Below are positions 1 to 8,350 of a stretch of DNA of 64,000 nt, one piece after another. The notes beneath the pieces were generated by a model, which was not told the DNA's origin, did no database searches, and saw nothing but the letters and a program-made list of their open reading frames with translations. The stretch covers positions 3,348,001-3,412,000 of the forward strand of contig NZ_CP084712.1 in the NCBI RefSeq assembly GCF_023822045.1. Direction: 5' to 3'. This stretch comes from Sphingopyxis sp. USTB-05 (GTDB lineage: Bacteria > Pseudomonadota > Alphaproteobacteria > Sphingomonadales > Sphingomonadaceae). A program made the position numbers and the translations under genes. The number at the start of each line of letters is the position of its first letter. The stretch's first letter is position 1.

Positions 1-836
1 AACTTCTGCAGCACGACGCGATCAAGCGTCGTTTCGAGATCGCAGTCGTCGAAGATCAGCACCGGGGCGTGGCCGCCCAGTTCCATCGTGATCCGCTGTA
101 CCCGGTCGGCGGCGAGCTTCATCAAATGCTTGCCGACTGCGGTCGAACCGGTGAAGCTAACCTTGCGGATCACTTCGCTGCCGAGCAGGTGGCGGCTGAT
201 CATATCCGGATTGCCATAGACGAGCTGGACGACATCGCCAGGGATACCCGCGTCGGCGAGGCAGCGCATGATCGCGCTGGTGCAGCCTGGCGTTTCCTCG
301 GGCGCCTTGGCGATCACGACGCAGCCCGCCGCGAGCGCGGGGGCGATCTTTTTCACCATCAGATTGACCGGAAAGTTCCACGGGCTGAACGCTGCGACCG
401 GGCCCACGGGCTGGCGCAACACCATCGCGCGCTGGCCCGCGGGACGCTGGACGACGCGGCCCCCGATGCGCTTTCCTTCTTCCGCGAAATATTCGAGCAG
501 CGACGAGGCCGACAATACTTCGCCCCGCGCTTCGGCAATCGGCTTACCCTGTTCCAGCGTCAGCAGCGTCGCGATATGGTCGACGCGCTCACGGATGATG
601 CCCGCGGCCTTGCGCATCAGCGCGGCGCGTTCGTCGGGGGTCTTCGCGCGCCATACCGGCCAGCCGCGCGCCGAGGCGGCGAGCGCCTCATCGAGATCGG
701 CTGCGGTCGCGACCGGCAATTCGGCGATGGTGCCTGCGGTCGCGGGATTATAGACCGGCCGCGCCTCGCGCCCCTCGCCGCTCCGCCATGCGCCATTGAT
801 GAAGAGCTGGAGGTCGGCGTCGTAGGTCGCGGTCAT
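1..836 (-). CDS. NAD(P)-dependent aldehyde dehydrogenase, 3' end outside window
   Basis: About 278 N-terminal codons of an aldehyde dehydrogenase of roughly 480 residues are visible; the gene runs off the left edge. The translation shows AFSPWNFPVN (substrate/NAD entrance), VIAKAPEETP (cofactor-binding Lys), SFTGSTAVGK (Rossmann segment) and MELGGHAPV, which carries the general-base Glu. The catalytic Cys lies beyond the edge. The pattern is closest to succinate-semialdehyde dehydrogenases, but the exact aldehyde cannot be assigned. Two ATGs lie at 842 and 836; the AGGA just before the first is 7 nt from the second, so 836 is preferred. The gene upstream on the same strand is 137 bp away, across a palindrome. 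Confidence 0.9.
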   Translation of the reverse strand, partial: MTATYDADLQLFINGAWRSGEGREARPVYNPATAGTIAELPVATAADLDEALAASARGWPVWRAKTPDERAALMRKAAGIIRERVDHIATLLTLEQGKPIAEARGEVLSASSLLEYFAEEGKRIGGRVVQRPAGQRAMVLRQPVGPVAAFSPWNFPVNLMVKKIAPALAAGCVVIAKAPEETPGCTSAIMRCLADAGIPGDVVQLVYGNPDMISRHLLGSEVIRKVSFTGSTAVGKHLMKLAADRVQRITMELGGHAPVLIFDDCDLETTLDRVVLQK

Positions 837-854
837 ATGCATTTCCTGTCTGAT

Positions 855-936
855 CCGTTCGCATCGAGCGAAGTCGAGATGCCCCTCGACCTTGCTCCAC
901 GCCGATGGGTGTCTCGACTTCGCTCGACCCGAACGG
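855..936. repeat. intergenic palindrome, type D
   Basis: Arms 855-879 and 912-936 are inverted repeats of 25 nt with only two or three mismatches, around a 32-nt centre. It sits between the oxygenase-like gene and the aldehyde dehydrogenase, both on the minus strand. It has no T tract, so it looks more like a dispersed REP-like element than a terminator, although it could form a hairpin in the transcript. The core contains the complement pair CGAGCGAAGTCGAGA / TCTCGACTTCGCTCG. Confidence 0.7.
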
Positions 937-973
937 AAATGGGGGTGGTCAGATGCCGACCATATAATGCCGA

Positions 974-1573
974 TCAGCGATAGTTAAAGCTGATGCTGAT
1001 CCGTTCGCCCTTGCCCGAATGCGGCATGACCTCGTGACGCAGCCAGCTTTCCCATAGAAAGACGCGGCCGGCGGCCGGTTCGGCATAGATGAAGGGGCGC
1101 AGATGCTCGGGCGCGTCGTCGGTCCGGCCGGGCGCCGCCATCAGCATCGGCAGGCGCGGATCCTCGAGCTTGAGGGCGCCCGATCCCGGCGGGACCGCGA
1201 CGTAAAAGGTGCCCGACACGATGCTGTGCGGGTGAATATGCCCGCTGTGCGTGCCGCCGGGCTTCAATATATTCACCCACAGGCTGTCGAGCTTGAGCGG
1301 CTTGGCGAGGTCGAAGTGGCAAGCCCTGGCAAACGCCTTCACTTCCTTGTCGAGCAGCTTCTTGAGGTCGTGGAACGCGGGGTCGCGCTCGGGCAGATCG
1401 CCGAGGCTCGCATAGCTGGTGTAACCCTTATAGCCATGCTCGCGGCTCCAGCGCCGCCCCGCGCCATCCTCTTCGGCGAACAGACGGCTGCTTTCCTCCA
1501 GCTCTTCGAGCAGGTCGGGCGTGCCGATGTCGGCCTCGTAAAAATTGGTGGCGAAGAGCGTGCGAACGGGCAT
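974..1573 (-). CDS. TIGR02466-like 2OG-Fe(II) oxygenase family protein
   Basis: A 199-residue protein starting MPVRTLFATNFYEAD. Residues in the middle, HSGHIHPHSIVSGTFYV, and the C-terminal part, WLRHEVMPHSGKGERISISFNYR, match the His/His and Arg pattern of the small family of putative 2-oxoglutarate/Fe(II) oxygenases often labelled TIGR02466. The fold is a predicted double-stranded beta helix; the substrate is unknown. The start at 1573 lies only 46 bp from the start of the divergent SMP-30 gene at 1620. An upstream-extended reading frame exists but would overlap the neighbour completely, so the shorter start was chosen. Confidence 0.8.
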   Translation of the reverse strand: MPVRTLFATNFYEADIGTPDLLEELEESSRLFAEEDGAGRRWSREHGYKGYTSYASLGDLPERDPAFHDLKKLLDKEVKAFARACHFDLAKPLKLDSLWVNILKPGGTHSGHIHPHSIVSGTFYVAVPPGSGALKLEDPRLPMLMAAPGRTDDAPEHLRPFIYAEPAAGRVFLWESWLRHEVMPHSGKGERISISFNYR

Positions 1574-1619
1574 GATGGCCGCAAAGCACAGCAAGTGCGG
1601 ACACGCAAGGGAGATGGGG

Positions 1620-2540
1620 ATGGCCGAGTTTGAACTGATCGCCGACGGATTACGCTTTCCCGAGGCGCCGGTGGTGATGGAGGACGGCAGCGTCATCGTC
1701 GTCGAGATCGAGGCGAAGCGCATCACGCGCTGCTGGCCCGGCGGAAAGAAACAGGTCATCGCGACCCCCGGCGGCGGCCCTAACGGCCTCGCCATCGGCC
1801 CAGACGGCAAGCTTTATTGCTGCAACAACGGCGGGTTCAACTATGTCGAATCGAACGGCTATCTGGCGCCGCACGGTATCGCCGACGATTATTCGGGGGG
1901 GCGAATCGAGCGCATCGATATCGAAACGGGCGCGGTCGAGGTGCTGTACAAATCGGGCGACCATGGCGTCGTACTGCGCGGGCCGAACGATATCATGTTC
2001 GACGCCCACGGCGGCTTCTGGTTCACCGATCATGGCAAGGTCGATTATGCGAAACGCTGCCACGACATCGTCGGCATCTTCTATGCCAAGGCCGACGGCA
2101 GCTTCATCGAGGAAGTGATCTTCCCAAGCTATAACCCCAATGGCGTCGGCCTCTCGCCCGATGGCAGCAAGCTCTACGTCGCCGAAACCTACACTTGCCG
2201 TCTGACCCAGTTCAACATCGTCGCGCCCGGTAAGGTCGACGATGCGGCGGGTCCCGGCGGCCCCGGCATCCCGCTCTATCGCCCGGCAGGTTATAAATTC
2301 TTCGACAGCCTCGCGATGGAGGCGAACGGAAATATCTGCGTCGCGACGATCGGCGAGTGCGGCATTTCGGTCGTCGGCCCCGATGGCTCGCTCGTCGAAT
2401 TTGTCGCGACCGACGACATCTTCACGACCAACATCGCCTTTGGCGGGTCCGACCGGCAGGATGCCTATATCACCCTGTCGGGGACGGGCCGGCTCGTGAA
2501 GACGCGCTGGGCCAGGCCGGGGCTGCAACTGCAGTACTGA
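1620..2540 (+). CDS. SMP-30/gluconolactonase family protein
   Basis: A 306-residue six-bladed beta-propeller of the SMP-30/gluconolaconase/LRE type. Typical blade motifs are visible: FPEAPVVMEDGS near the N-terminus, GGGPNGLAIGPDGKLYC, LRGPNDIMFDAHGGFWFTD and NPNGVGLSPDGSKLYVAET, which supply the metal-binding Glu, Asn and Asp of the family. It probably hydrolyses a sugar or other lactone in the cytoplasm, as no signal peptide is seen. Of two ATGs, 1614 and 1620, the second is spaced correctly from the AAGGGAG at 1607-1613. The HbpS-like gene follows after 27 bp and may be cotranscribed. Confidence 0.88.
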   Translation: MAEFELIADGLRFPEAPVVMEDGSVIVVEIEAKRITRCWPGGKKQVIATPGGGPNGLAIGPDGKLYCCNNGGFNYVESNGYLAPHGIADDYSGGRIERIDIETGAVEVLYKSGDHGVVLRGPNDIMFDAHGGFWFTDHGKVDYAKRCHDIVGIFYAKADGSFIEEVIFPSYNPNGVGLSPDGSKLYVAETYTCRLTQFNIVAPGKVDDAAGPGGPGIPLYRPAGYKFFDSLAMEANGNICVATIGECGISVVGPDGSLVEFVATDDIFTTNIAFGGSDRQDAYITLSGTGRLVKTRWARPGLQLQY

Positions 2541-2567
2541 CCCCGCGCCTCTGCAAGGGAGGCGAGG

Positions 2568-3032
2568 ATGAGAATGATCCTGGTGGCGGCGCTGCTGATG
2601 GCGGCGCCCGCGAATGCGCAGGTGCTGAACGCCGAACAGGCCGATGCGATCATCAAGGGCTGCGCCGCGCACGCGCGTGCCAAGGGTCAGGGGCATGCGA
2701 TCGCGGTCGTCGACCTCGGCGGCCATCCGGTCGCGATGTGGCGGATGGACGGCAATGCGTTCGGGATGATGGAGTTTTCACTCGAAAAGGCGCGCGCGGT
2801 CGCCGCATGGGGTTTCCCGACAAGCGGGATGGAGGAAGCAGCCAAGGGCACGCCGGGCTTCGCCGATGCACCGCATGTGGTCACCGTCGCCGGCGGCGTG
2901 CCGATATTCAGCGCCGACGGACGGACGCGGCTGGGCGGCGTGGGTGCATCGGGCGAGGCGCCGACCGACGATGCCGCTTGCGCCGCCGCGGGGATCGCGG
3001 CAGCAGGGCTGAAATCGGAGCGCGCGCGCTGA
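2568..3032 (+). CDS. secreted HbpS/GlcG (DUF336) family protein
   Basis: A 154-residue protein with an N-terminal signal peptide (MRMILVAALLMAAPANAQ, cleavage likely after ANA) followed by one HbpS/GlcG-type domain. Family signatures include GHAIAVVDLGGHPVAMWRMD, SLEKARAVAAWGFPT and AGGVPIFSADGR followed by LGGVGASG. In Streptomyces, HbpS is an extracellular haem/iron-binding octamer; other family members are part of glycolate or adenosylcobalamin-linked loci, so the ligand here is unknown. The gene follows the SMP-30 gene by 27 bp and precedes the VIT-type transporter by 34 bp. Confidence 0.82.
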   Translation: MRMILVAALLMAAPANAQVLNAEQADAIIKGCAAHARAKGQGHAIAVVDLGGHPVAMWRMDGNAFGMMEFSLEKARAVAAWGFPTSGMEEAAKGTPGFADAPHVVTVAGGVPIFSADGRTRLGGVGASGEAPTDDAACAAAGIAAAGLKSERAR

Positions 3033-3066
3033 CCATCGTGGCGCCTCCTGCAACAGGGAGCTCACG

Positions 3067-3756
3067 ATGCACGAGGAAACCCATGCCGTCACGCGGATCG
3101 GCTGGCTGCGCGCCGCAATCCTTGGCGCCAACGACGGGATCGTGTCGACCGCAAGCCTGATCGCGGGCGTCGCGGCGGCGGGTGTGTCGCAATCCTCGAT
3201 CCTCGTTACCGGCACCGCTGGACTGGTTGCCGGCGCGATGTCGATGGCGGCGGGCGAATATGTGTCGGTGAGTTCGCAGGGCGACGCCGAAAAGGCCGAT
3301 GTCGAGCTGGAGAAGCGGCATCTCGCGGCCGACCCAGAGTTCGAGCTTGAGGAGCTGACCCAGATTTATCAGGACCGCGGGCTCAACCGCGCGCTTGCCG
3401 AAGAGGTGGCGGTGCAACTGACGGCGCACAATGCGCTCGACACGCATCTGCGCGACGAATTGGGCATGACCGACGCGATGGCAGCGCGCCCGGTGCAGGC
3501 AGCGGCGGCCTCGGCGGCAAGTTTCGCGATCGGTGCGGCGCTGCCGCTGGGGACTGTACTGGTCGATCGGGGGGATTCACTCCCCCTCACCGTATCGGCG
3601 GCATCGCTCGTTTTCCTAGCGATTCTCGGCGCGCTCGGCGCATGGGCGGGCAAGGCGCCGATGCTGCGCCCCGTCGTTCGAGTCACTTTCTGGGGCGCGA
3701 TTGCTATGGCGGTGACGATCGCGATCGGATCGTTGCTGGGGACAACGGTGGGTTGA
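3067..3756 (+). CDS. VIT1/CCC1-type Fe/Mn transporter
   Basis: A 229-residue membrane protein of the VIT (vacuolar iron transporter/CCC1) family. The first membrane helix carries GANDGIVSTASLIAGVAAAG, diagnostic of the family, followed by a second helix (GLVAGAMSMAAGEYVSVSSQ). Then comes a Glu-rich cytoplasmic stretch (about residues 78-125) that in plant VIT1 forms the metal-binding domain, and three C-terminal helices. Predicted role is proton-coupled efflux of Fe(II) or Mn(II) from the cytoplasm. GGGAGCTCACG precedes the ATG. A T-tailed hairpin follows immediately at 3758. Confidence 0.9.
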   Translation: MHEETHAVTRIGWLRAAILGANDGIVSTASLIAGVAAAGVSQSSILVTGTAGLVAGAMSMAAGEYVSVSSQGDAEKADVELEKRHLAADPEFELEELTQIYQDRGLNRALAEEVAVQLTAHNALDTHLRDELGMTDAMAARPVQAAAASAASFAIGAALPLGTVLVDRGDSLPLTVSAASLVFLAILGALGAWAGKAPMLRPVVRVTFWGAIAMAVTIAIGSLLGTTVG

Positions 3757-3757
3757 T

Positions 3758-3777
3758 AGCTGCATGTGCAGCTTTTT
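3758..3777 (+). terminator. rho-independent terminator after the VIT gene
   Basis: A 7-bp perfect stem (AGCTGCA-TG-TGCAGCT) is followed by TTTTT. It lies 2 bp after the VIT stop codon and just before the end of the convergent DUF488 gene. Confidence 0.7.
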
Positions 3778-3782
3778 ATGAT

Positions 3783-4166
3783 CTAGCGCCGCTTCAGCCA
3801 CTCGCGCAGCGCGATGGCATTGTTCCGTTCCTCGCTCTTCGCGGCATAGAGCAATGTTACAGGTCCCGCCTGCGCCGCAGCATTCAGCGTGAAGAGCGCC
3901 GCCTTCACCTCCTCGCCGCCCGCTTCGAGCTCGGCAAAATAGTCGCGGCGGAATGCGTCCCACGCCTCGTCCGAATCGGCAGTCTCGCCGTGGAAACGCT
4001 TGCGTAGGCCATCACTCGGCGACAGTGGTTTGAGCCACGCCGCGAGCGCCGCCTTTTCCTTCGACACGCCGCGCGGCCACAGCCGGTCGACAAGGAAACG
4101 CGTACCGTCGCCGGGAGCCGCCGGTTCATGAATGCGCTTGACCGCGATTGTCAGGGGCGGTGCCAT
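3783..4166 (-). CDS. DUF488 family protein
   Basis: A 127-residue cytoplasmic protein that matches the DUF488 family (YeaO-like): IAVKRIHEPAAPGDGTRFLVDRLWPRG at the start is the family hallmark, with KERFHG-like and VTLLYAAKSEERNNA segments towards the C-terminus. Function is not established; the family is small, alpha/beta and widespread. The gene is convergent with the VIT gene and its start is divergent from the DUF2855 gene, with 56 bp between their start codons. Confidence 0.88.
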   Translation of the reverse strand: MAPPLTIAVKRIHEPAAPGDGTRFLVDRLWPRGVSKEKAALAAWLKPLSPSDGLRKRFHGETADSDEAWDAFRRDYFAELEAGGEEVKAALFTLNAAAQAGPVTLLYAAKSEERNNAIALREWLKRR

Positions 4167-4222
4167 CTGTATGACTATCGATCATCCCGCGTTCGCGGGC
4201 AAGTCAATCGGAGGGGTCCGGA

Positions 4223-5326
4223 ATGAGCGCAAAAAGCTGGGCGATCGACATCGATCGCGACGATATCACGCAAGTTCAACTGGTTGAGGAAGCCCCGGCG
4301 CCGCTCGCGCCGGGTCAGATCCGTGTCCATCTCGACAGCTATGCCATGACCGCGAACAACATCACCTATGCGGTGTTCGGAAAGCCCGCCGGGTTGTTCG
4401 GCAATGATCAGGGCTATTGGGATTTCTTTGCCGAGCCCGGCGAACCCGGCCGCCTGCCCGTCTGGGGTTTTGCGACGGTGACCGAAAGCGCCGCCGAAGG
4501 CGTGGCGGTCGGCGACCGTTTCTATGGCTATTATCCGATGGCGAGCGATGCGGTCCTCAATGTCGGAAAAGCGGGGCCCGGCGGCTTTACCGACGTGACA
4601 CCGCGGCGCACCACCCTGCCCCCCATTTACAACAATTATCAGCGAATCGCGGCGCTGCCCGACTATCGCGCCGCCGACCATGATTACTGGCCGGTGTTCC
4701 GCCCGCTCTTCCTGACCGGATGGCTGATCGCCGACCAGTTCGAAGATGAGGCCGATTATGGCGTCCAGCAGATACTGATCGCCAGCGCATCGAGCAAAAC
4801 GGCCATCGGTCTTGGCTTCGCGCTGGGCCAGCGCGCAGAGCGTCCCGAAACGATCGGGCTGACCAGCGCCGCCAATGTCGATGCACTCGCCGCGCAGGGC
4901 ATTTACGACCGCGTCGTCAGCTATGACCAGATCATGACGCTGAACGCGTCGACGCCGGCCGCGCTGGTCGACATGGCGGGCAATGGTGCGGTGACGCGTA
5001 GCGTGCACAGCCATTTCGGCAACCAGCTCAAGGCATCGATCATCGTCGGCAAGTCGCATTGGGATGCGCAAGCCGATGTCGAAGGCCTGCCCGGCCCCGA
5101 GCGGCAGGGCTTCTTCGCGCCGGGCCGCAGCCAGAAGCGCATCACCGATTGGGGCGGCGCGGCATTCGGGCAGAAGATTGCCGAGGCGTGGCTTGCCTTC
5201 ATGGATGTTGCACCGCGGCTGGCATCGGTCGATAAGCGCAGCGGCGGCGACGCGGCGCTCGCTGCCTATCGGGAGATGCTCTCGGGACAGGCCGACCCCA
5301 AACAGGGGATCGTCGTCGTCCCATGA
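4223..5326 (+). CDS. DUF2855 family protein
   Basis: A 367-residue protein recognised as DUF2855: MTANNITYAVFGKPAG near residue 35, LPVWGFATVTES, and VGDRFYGYYPMASD are typical of the family. The architecture (an N-terminal GroES-like barrel, then LIASASSKTAIGLGFAL as a nucleotide-binding-like segment) suggests a divergent medium-chain dehydrogenase/reductase fold, but the usual zinc ligands and GxGxxG are not clear. No substrate can be named. GGAGGGGTCCGGA precedes the ATG at good spacing. Confidence 0.85.
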   Translation: MSAKSWAIDIDRDDITQVQLVEEAPAPLAPGQIRVHLDSYAMTANNITYAVFGKPAGLFGNDQGYWDFFAEPGEPGRLPVWGFATVTESAAEGVAVGDRFYGYYPMASDAVLNVGKAGPGGFTDVTPRRTTLPPIYNNYQRIAALPDYRAADHDYWPVFRPLFLTGWLIADQFEDEADYGVQQILIASASSKTAIGLGFALGQRAERPETIGLTSAANVDALAAQGIYDRVVSYDQIMTLNASTPAALVDMAGNGAVTRSVHSHFGNQLKASIIVGKSHWDAQADVEGLPGPERQGFFAPGRSQKRITDWGGAAFGQKIAEAWLAFMDVAPRLASVDKRSGGDAALAAYREMLSGQADPKQGIVVVP

Positions 5327-5371
5327 GGGTCGCATGAGCAGTCCCTTCCCCGCCGCACGAAAGGACCGACC

Positions 5372-5773
5372 ATGCTTCGTACCCTAGTCTTCGCTGCCTC
5401 GCTCGCGCTCCTGCTTCCGGCGGGAGCGGCACTTGCCGAAACACCCAAGGCCACACCCGCGCACAAGCCCGACCTGGCGGACCGCGTCGCCGGCACTTAC
5501 AAGGGCGACATCATCTCCGACGCACGCGGCTCGTCGAAAAACGGCGTGACGATCACGGTTACGCGCACCGGACCGAACAAGGTCGAGATCAAATCGAGCC
5601 ATGCGCGCATCCCGACCGTCACCATCCCGCTCGAAAAGGCGATGGAAGCGATCCTTGCCGCAAGCGGACCCTATGTCTTCCTGCTCGACACGGTACGCTC
5701 GCCCGACCGGCTCGACCTTACCATCGACGATGCGAGTTGGTCGGGCAACCGCTCGGCCAGTCCCGCCAAGTAA
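5372..5773 (+). CDS. secreted hypothetical protein
   Basis: A 133-residue protein with a clear signal peptide (MLRTLVFAASLALLLPAGAALA, cleavage before ETPK). The mature part is about 110 residues, rich in beta-strand-like segments (VAGTYKGDIISD, GVTITVTRTGPNKVEIKSSH, RLDLTIDDASWSGNR), suggesting a small periplasmic beta-barrel or lipocalin-like domain. No family was recognised. It is 45 bp downstream of the DUF2855 gene and 19 bp upstream of the HAD gene, all on one strand. Confidence 0.75.
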   Translation: MLRTLVFAASLALLLPAGAALAETPKATPAHKPDLADRVAGTYKGDIISDARGSSKNGVTITVTRTGPNKVEIKSSHARIPTVTIPLEKAMEAILAASGPYVFLLDTVRSPDRLDLTIDDASWSGNRSASPAK

Positions 5774-5792
5774 CAAGGTTCATCCCTCTCCC

Positions 5793-6452
5793 ATGACTTA
5801 TACGACCGTTATTTTCGATTTCGGCGGCGTCATCACCGCCTCTCCCTTCGAAGCGTTCAACCGGCTGGAGGGTGAGCGCGGCCTGCCGCGCGATTTCGTG
5901 CGCCGCGTCAACGCAATCAATCCCGACGCAAATGCCTGGGCGAAATTCGAGCGCGCCGAGATCGATGCAGCGACCTTCGACACGCTGTTCGCCGACGAGG
6001 CGCGCGCGCTGGGGCATGAGCTGGAAGGCGAAGCGGTGCTCGCCGTGATCGCGGGCGCGGTACGTCCGGCGATGGTAGCGGCGCTCGACACGCTGAAAGA
6101 TCGAGGCTTCACCATCGCGTGCATCACGAACAATGTGCCGGGCGGCAAGATGGGCATAGGCGGCGCGGGCATGACGCGCAGCGAAGAGGCCGCGATCGAG
6201 GTCGCCGATATCATGGCGCGCTTCGCGCATGTTATCGAATCGAGCAAGGCCGGGGTGCGCAAGCCCGATCCGCGGATTTACCTGATGATGTGCGAGAAGC
6301 TGGGCGTCGAACCCGCTGAATGCATCTATCTCGACGACCTCGGCATCAACTGCAAACCGGCAAGCCAGCTTGGCATGCACGCTATCAAGGTGACGAGCGG
6401 CGAACAGGCGCTTGCCGACCTGTCGGCGGTGTTGGGGGTGAAGCTGCCCTGA
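5793..6452 (+). CDS. HAD-IA family hydrolase
   Basis: A 219-residue haloacid-dehalogenase-like phosphatase. Motif I is VIFDFGGVIT with the nucleophile Asp at residue 9; the position two residues on, normally Asp, is Gly, as in the DFGGV subgroup that includes the N-terminal domains of ACAD10-type proteins. Motif II is CITNN, motif III the Lys in RKPDPRIYLMM, and motif IV IYLDDLGINC. An alpha-helical cap lies between motifs I and II. It probably acts on a small phosphorylated metabolite; no specific one is indicated. The start 5793 fits the motif I position; upstream-extended frames cross the preceding gene. Confidence 0.85.
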   Translation: MTYTTVIFDFGGVITASPFEAFNRLEGERGLPRDFVRRVNAINPDANAWAKFERAEIDAATFDTLFADEARALGHELEGEAVLAVIAGAVRPAMVAALDTLKDRGFTIACITNNVPGGKMGIGGAGMTRSEEAAIEVADIMARFAHVIESSKAGVRKPDPRIYLMMCEKLGVEPAECIYLDDLGINCKPASQLGMHAIKVTSGEQALADLSAVLGVKLP

Positions 6453-6521
6453 CGGTGACCTTTCTGTCCCGCCAAAGATGGCGGCATCGGGGTGGGGTGC
6501 TGACGTGCAGTCACTCTCTTC

Positions 6522-6613
6522 CGTCATCCCGGGCTTGACCCGGGATCCCGCTTTTTGAAGGCACCGGCACGCTTCACGAAATAGCGGGACCCCGGATCAA
6601 GTCCGGGGTGACG
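6522..6613. repeat. intergenic palindrome, type A
   Basis: Arms 6522-6552 and 6583-6613 are 31-nt near-perfect inverted repeats with cores CCCGGGCTTGACCCGGGATC and its complement. The same family recurs at 14027-14101 and 34175-34250. It lies between the convergent HAD and LysR genes, where it could also act as a transcription block. Confidence 0.8.
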
Positions 6614-6655
6614 ATATGGAGAGGCTCGAAACCCGTCGCTTGCGGCTCGTTTGGC

Positions 6656-7549
6656 TCAGACCGTCGCCTCCGCAAGATTCAGCCTCGCCGCGCGCTCGAA
6701 AATCTGCGTCAGCACCGGCTCGGTGTCGGCAACGCGCATCGCGACCTGAAACTCGACCGGGGCCAAAGCCGGCATCGCGTCGATTTCGACGAGCGCGCCG
6801 CTCGCCACTTCGCTGCGTACCATCGGTTGCGGAAAAATGCCGATGCCTCCGCCTGCCTTTGCGATGTCGATCATCGTGCGGGCATTGTTGCAGAGGTTGA
6901 GCGATTTTTGCGCGATGCGCGACGCCTCGATCGCCTCGCGCATACGGCCGTGGATCGGCGAATGGCTGGCGAGCGACCATATGGGAAGCATCGCCTTGCC
7001 GCCGGCAAAGGCCGATGCGACGGTGGGGCTAGCGAGCCAGACGAGTTCGACCGCACCAATCGGGCTGGTTTTCAGCGCCGGGTGCGCAATCGGTCCTGCG
7101 GCAAAAGCGATGTCGGTGCGGCCGGTGAGCAGTTGCTGGATCAGGTTCGCGGTGAGGTCGATTTCGATTTCGAGCCCGACATTGGGCATGTCGGTCTTGA
7201 GTCCGGCCACAAACGCCGGAAGGCAGCTCGCCGCCGCGATTTCTCCCGCACCGATGCGCACGACACCGCTCGCCTCGCCATAACCGCCGCTGCCGAGGAG
7301 CGCGACCTGCATGTCGCGGAGCAGCGGATCGCAATCGCGTACAAGCTTGCGCCCCGCCGCGGTGAGCGACATCGCGCGCCCCTCGCGGCGGAACAGCGCG
7401 GTGCCGAGCCGCTGTTCGAGTTCGCGCATCCGCGCCGAGACCGTCGGCTGCGTTGTATTGAGCCGCTCGGCCGCGGCCGAGAAGGTGCCGAGCCGGTCGA
7501 TCCAGAGCAGAGTTTCGAGATGATAGAGCGAGACGCGATTGATAGACAT
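6656..7549 (-). CDS. LysR family transcriptional regulator
   Basis: A 297-residue LysR-type regulator. The winged helix-turn-helix spans about residues 8-65 (LETLLWIDRLGTFSAAAERL, TTQPTVSARMRELEQRLGTALFRREGR) and the rest is a periplasmic-binding-protein-like effector domain. It is transcribed divergently from the CoA-transferase genes with 90 bp between starts, the usual arrangement for a LysR regulator controlling its neighbour, so it probably regulates scoA in response to an acid or acyl-CoA. That control is inferred from position only. Confidence 0.9.
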   Translation of the reverse strand: MSINRVSLYHLETLLWIDRLGTFSAAAERLNTTQPTVSARMRELEQRLGTALFRREGRAMSLTAAGRKLVRDCDPLLRDMQVALLGSGGYGEASGVVRIGAGEIAAASCLPAFVAGLKTDMPNVGLEIEIDLTANLIQQLLTGRTDIAFAAGPIAHPALKTSPIGAVELVWLASPTVASAFAGGKAMLPIWSLASHSPIHGRMREAIEASRIAQKSLNLCNNARTMIDIAKAGGGIGIFPQPMVRSEVASGALVEIDAMPALAPVEFQVAMRVADTEPVLTQIFERAARLNLAEATV

Positions 7550-7639
7550 CGTCTATGTATAATCCAAAAATCGAACAATTAGAATTGATGGATCAAATGC
7601 GCCAAGGTCGCGCGCGAAATCACTCAGGAGAGCCATCCC
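7550..7639. promoter_or_regulatory. LysR/scoA divergent regulatory region
   Basis: This 90-bp gap is the most AT-rich stretch nearby. A perfect TATAAT lies at 7558-7563 on the plus strand, and TATACA on the minus strand overlaps it. CAATTAGAATTG near 7577-7588 is a short interrupted palindrome containing T-N11-A spacing, a candidate LysR operator. CAGGAGAG before 7640 is the scoA ribosome binding site. The -35 elements are not clear on either strand. Confidence 0.4.
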
Positions 7640-8350
7640 ATGGGGAAGAAGCAATATCCCGACGCCGCCGCCGCCCTCGAGGGCCTGCTGTTTGACGGAA
7701 TGCAGATTTGCGCGGGCGGTTTCGGCCTTTGTGGTATTCCCGAACGGCTGATCGACGCGATCCGCGATGCCGGGACGAAGGACCTCACCATCGCCAGCAA
7801 CAATGCCGGAATCGACGGCGAAGGGCTGGGCAAGTTGCTCCGCACCAAGCAGGTCAAAAAGATGATCTCGTCGTACGTCGGCGAGAATAAGGAGTTCGAG
7901 CGGCAATATCTGGCGGGCGAACTCGAGGTTGAATTCTGTCCCCAGGGCACGCTGGCCGAACGCTGCCGCGCGGGCGGCGCGGGCATTCCAGGCTTCTATA
8001 CCAAGACCGGCGTCGGCACGCTTGTCGCCGAGGGCAAGGAAGTGAAGAATTTCGACGGGCAGGATTATATCCTCGAACGCGGCATCTTCGCCGACCTTGC
8101 GATCATCAAGGGCTGGAAGGCCGATGAGAGCGGCAACCTCATTTTCCGCAAGACCGCGCGCAACTTCAACCAGCCGATGGCGACCGCGGCGAAAATCTGC
8201 GTCGCCGAGGTCGAGGAAATCGTGCCGGTCGGCAGCCTCGATCCCGACACGATCCACTTGCCCGGCATCTATGTGAAGCGGCTCGTCCTCGGCGCGCCGT
8301 ACGACAAAAAGATCGAATTCCGCACGACACGCCCGCGCGAGACGGCGTGA
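7640..8350 (+). CDS. scoA: 3-oxoacid CoA-transferase, subunit A
   Basis: A 236-residue class I CoA-transferase alpha subunit. The signature [16 protein letters not shown] at about residues 25-40 is the family's first motif; [30 protein letters not shown] and [16 protein letters not shown] follow in the expected order. With subunit B (9230-9865) it transfers CoA between succinyl-CoA and acetoacetate or a similar 3-oxoacid in ketone-body or aromatic catabolism. Unusually, the acid phosphatase gene lies between the two subunit genes; its start overlaps the scoA stop. Confidence 0.92.
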   Translation: MGKKQYPDAAAALEGLLFDGMQICAGGFGLCGIPERLIDAIRDAGTKDLTIASNNAGIDGEGLGKLLRTKQVKKMISSYVGENKEFERQYLAGELEVEFCPQGTLAERCRAGGAGIPGFYTKTGVGTLVAEGKEVKNFDGQDYILERGIFADLAIIKGWKADESGNLIFRKTARNFNQPMATAAKICVAEVEEIVPVGSLDPDTIHLPGIYVKRLVLGAPYDKKIEFRTTRPRETA

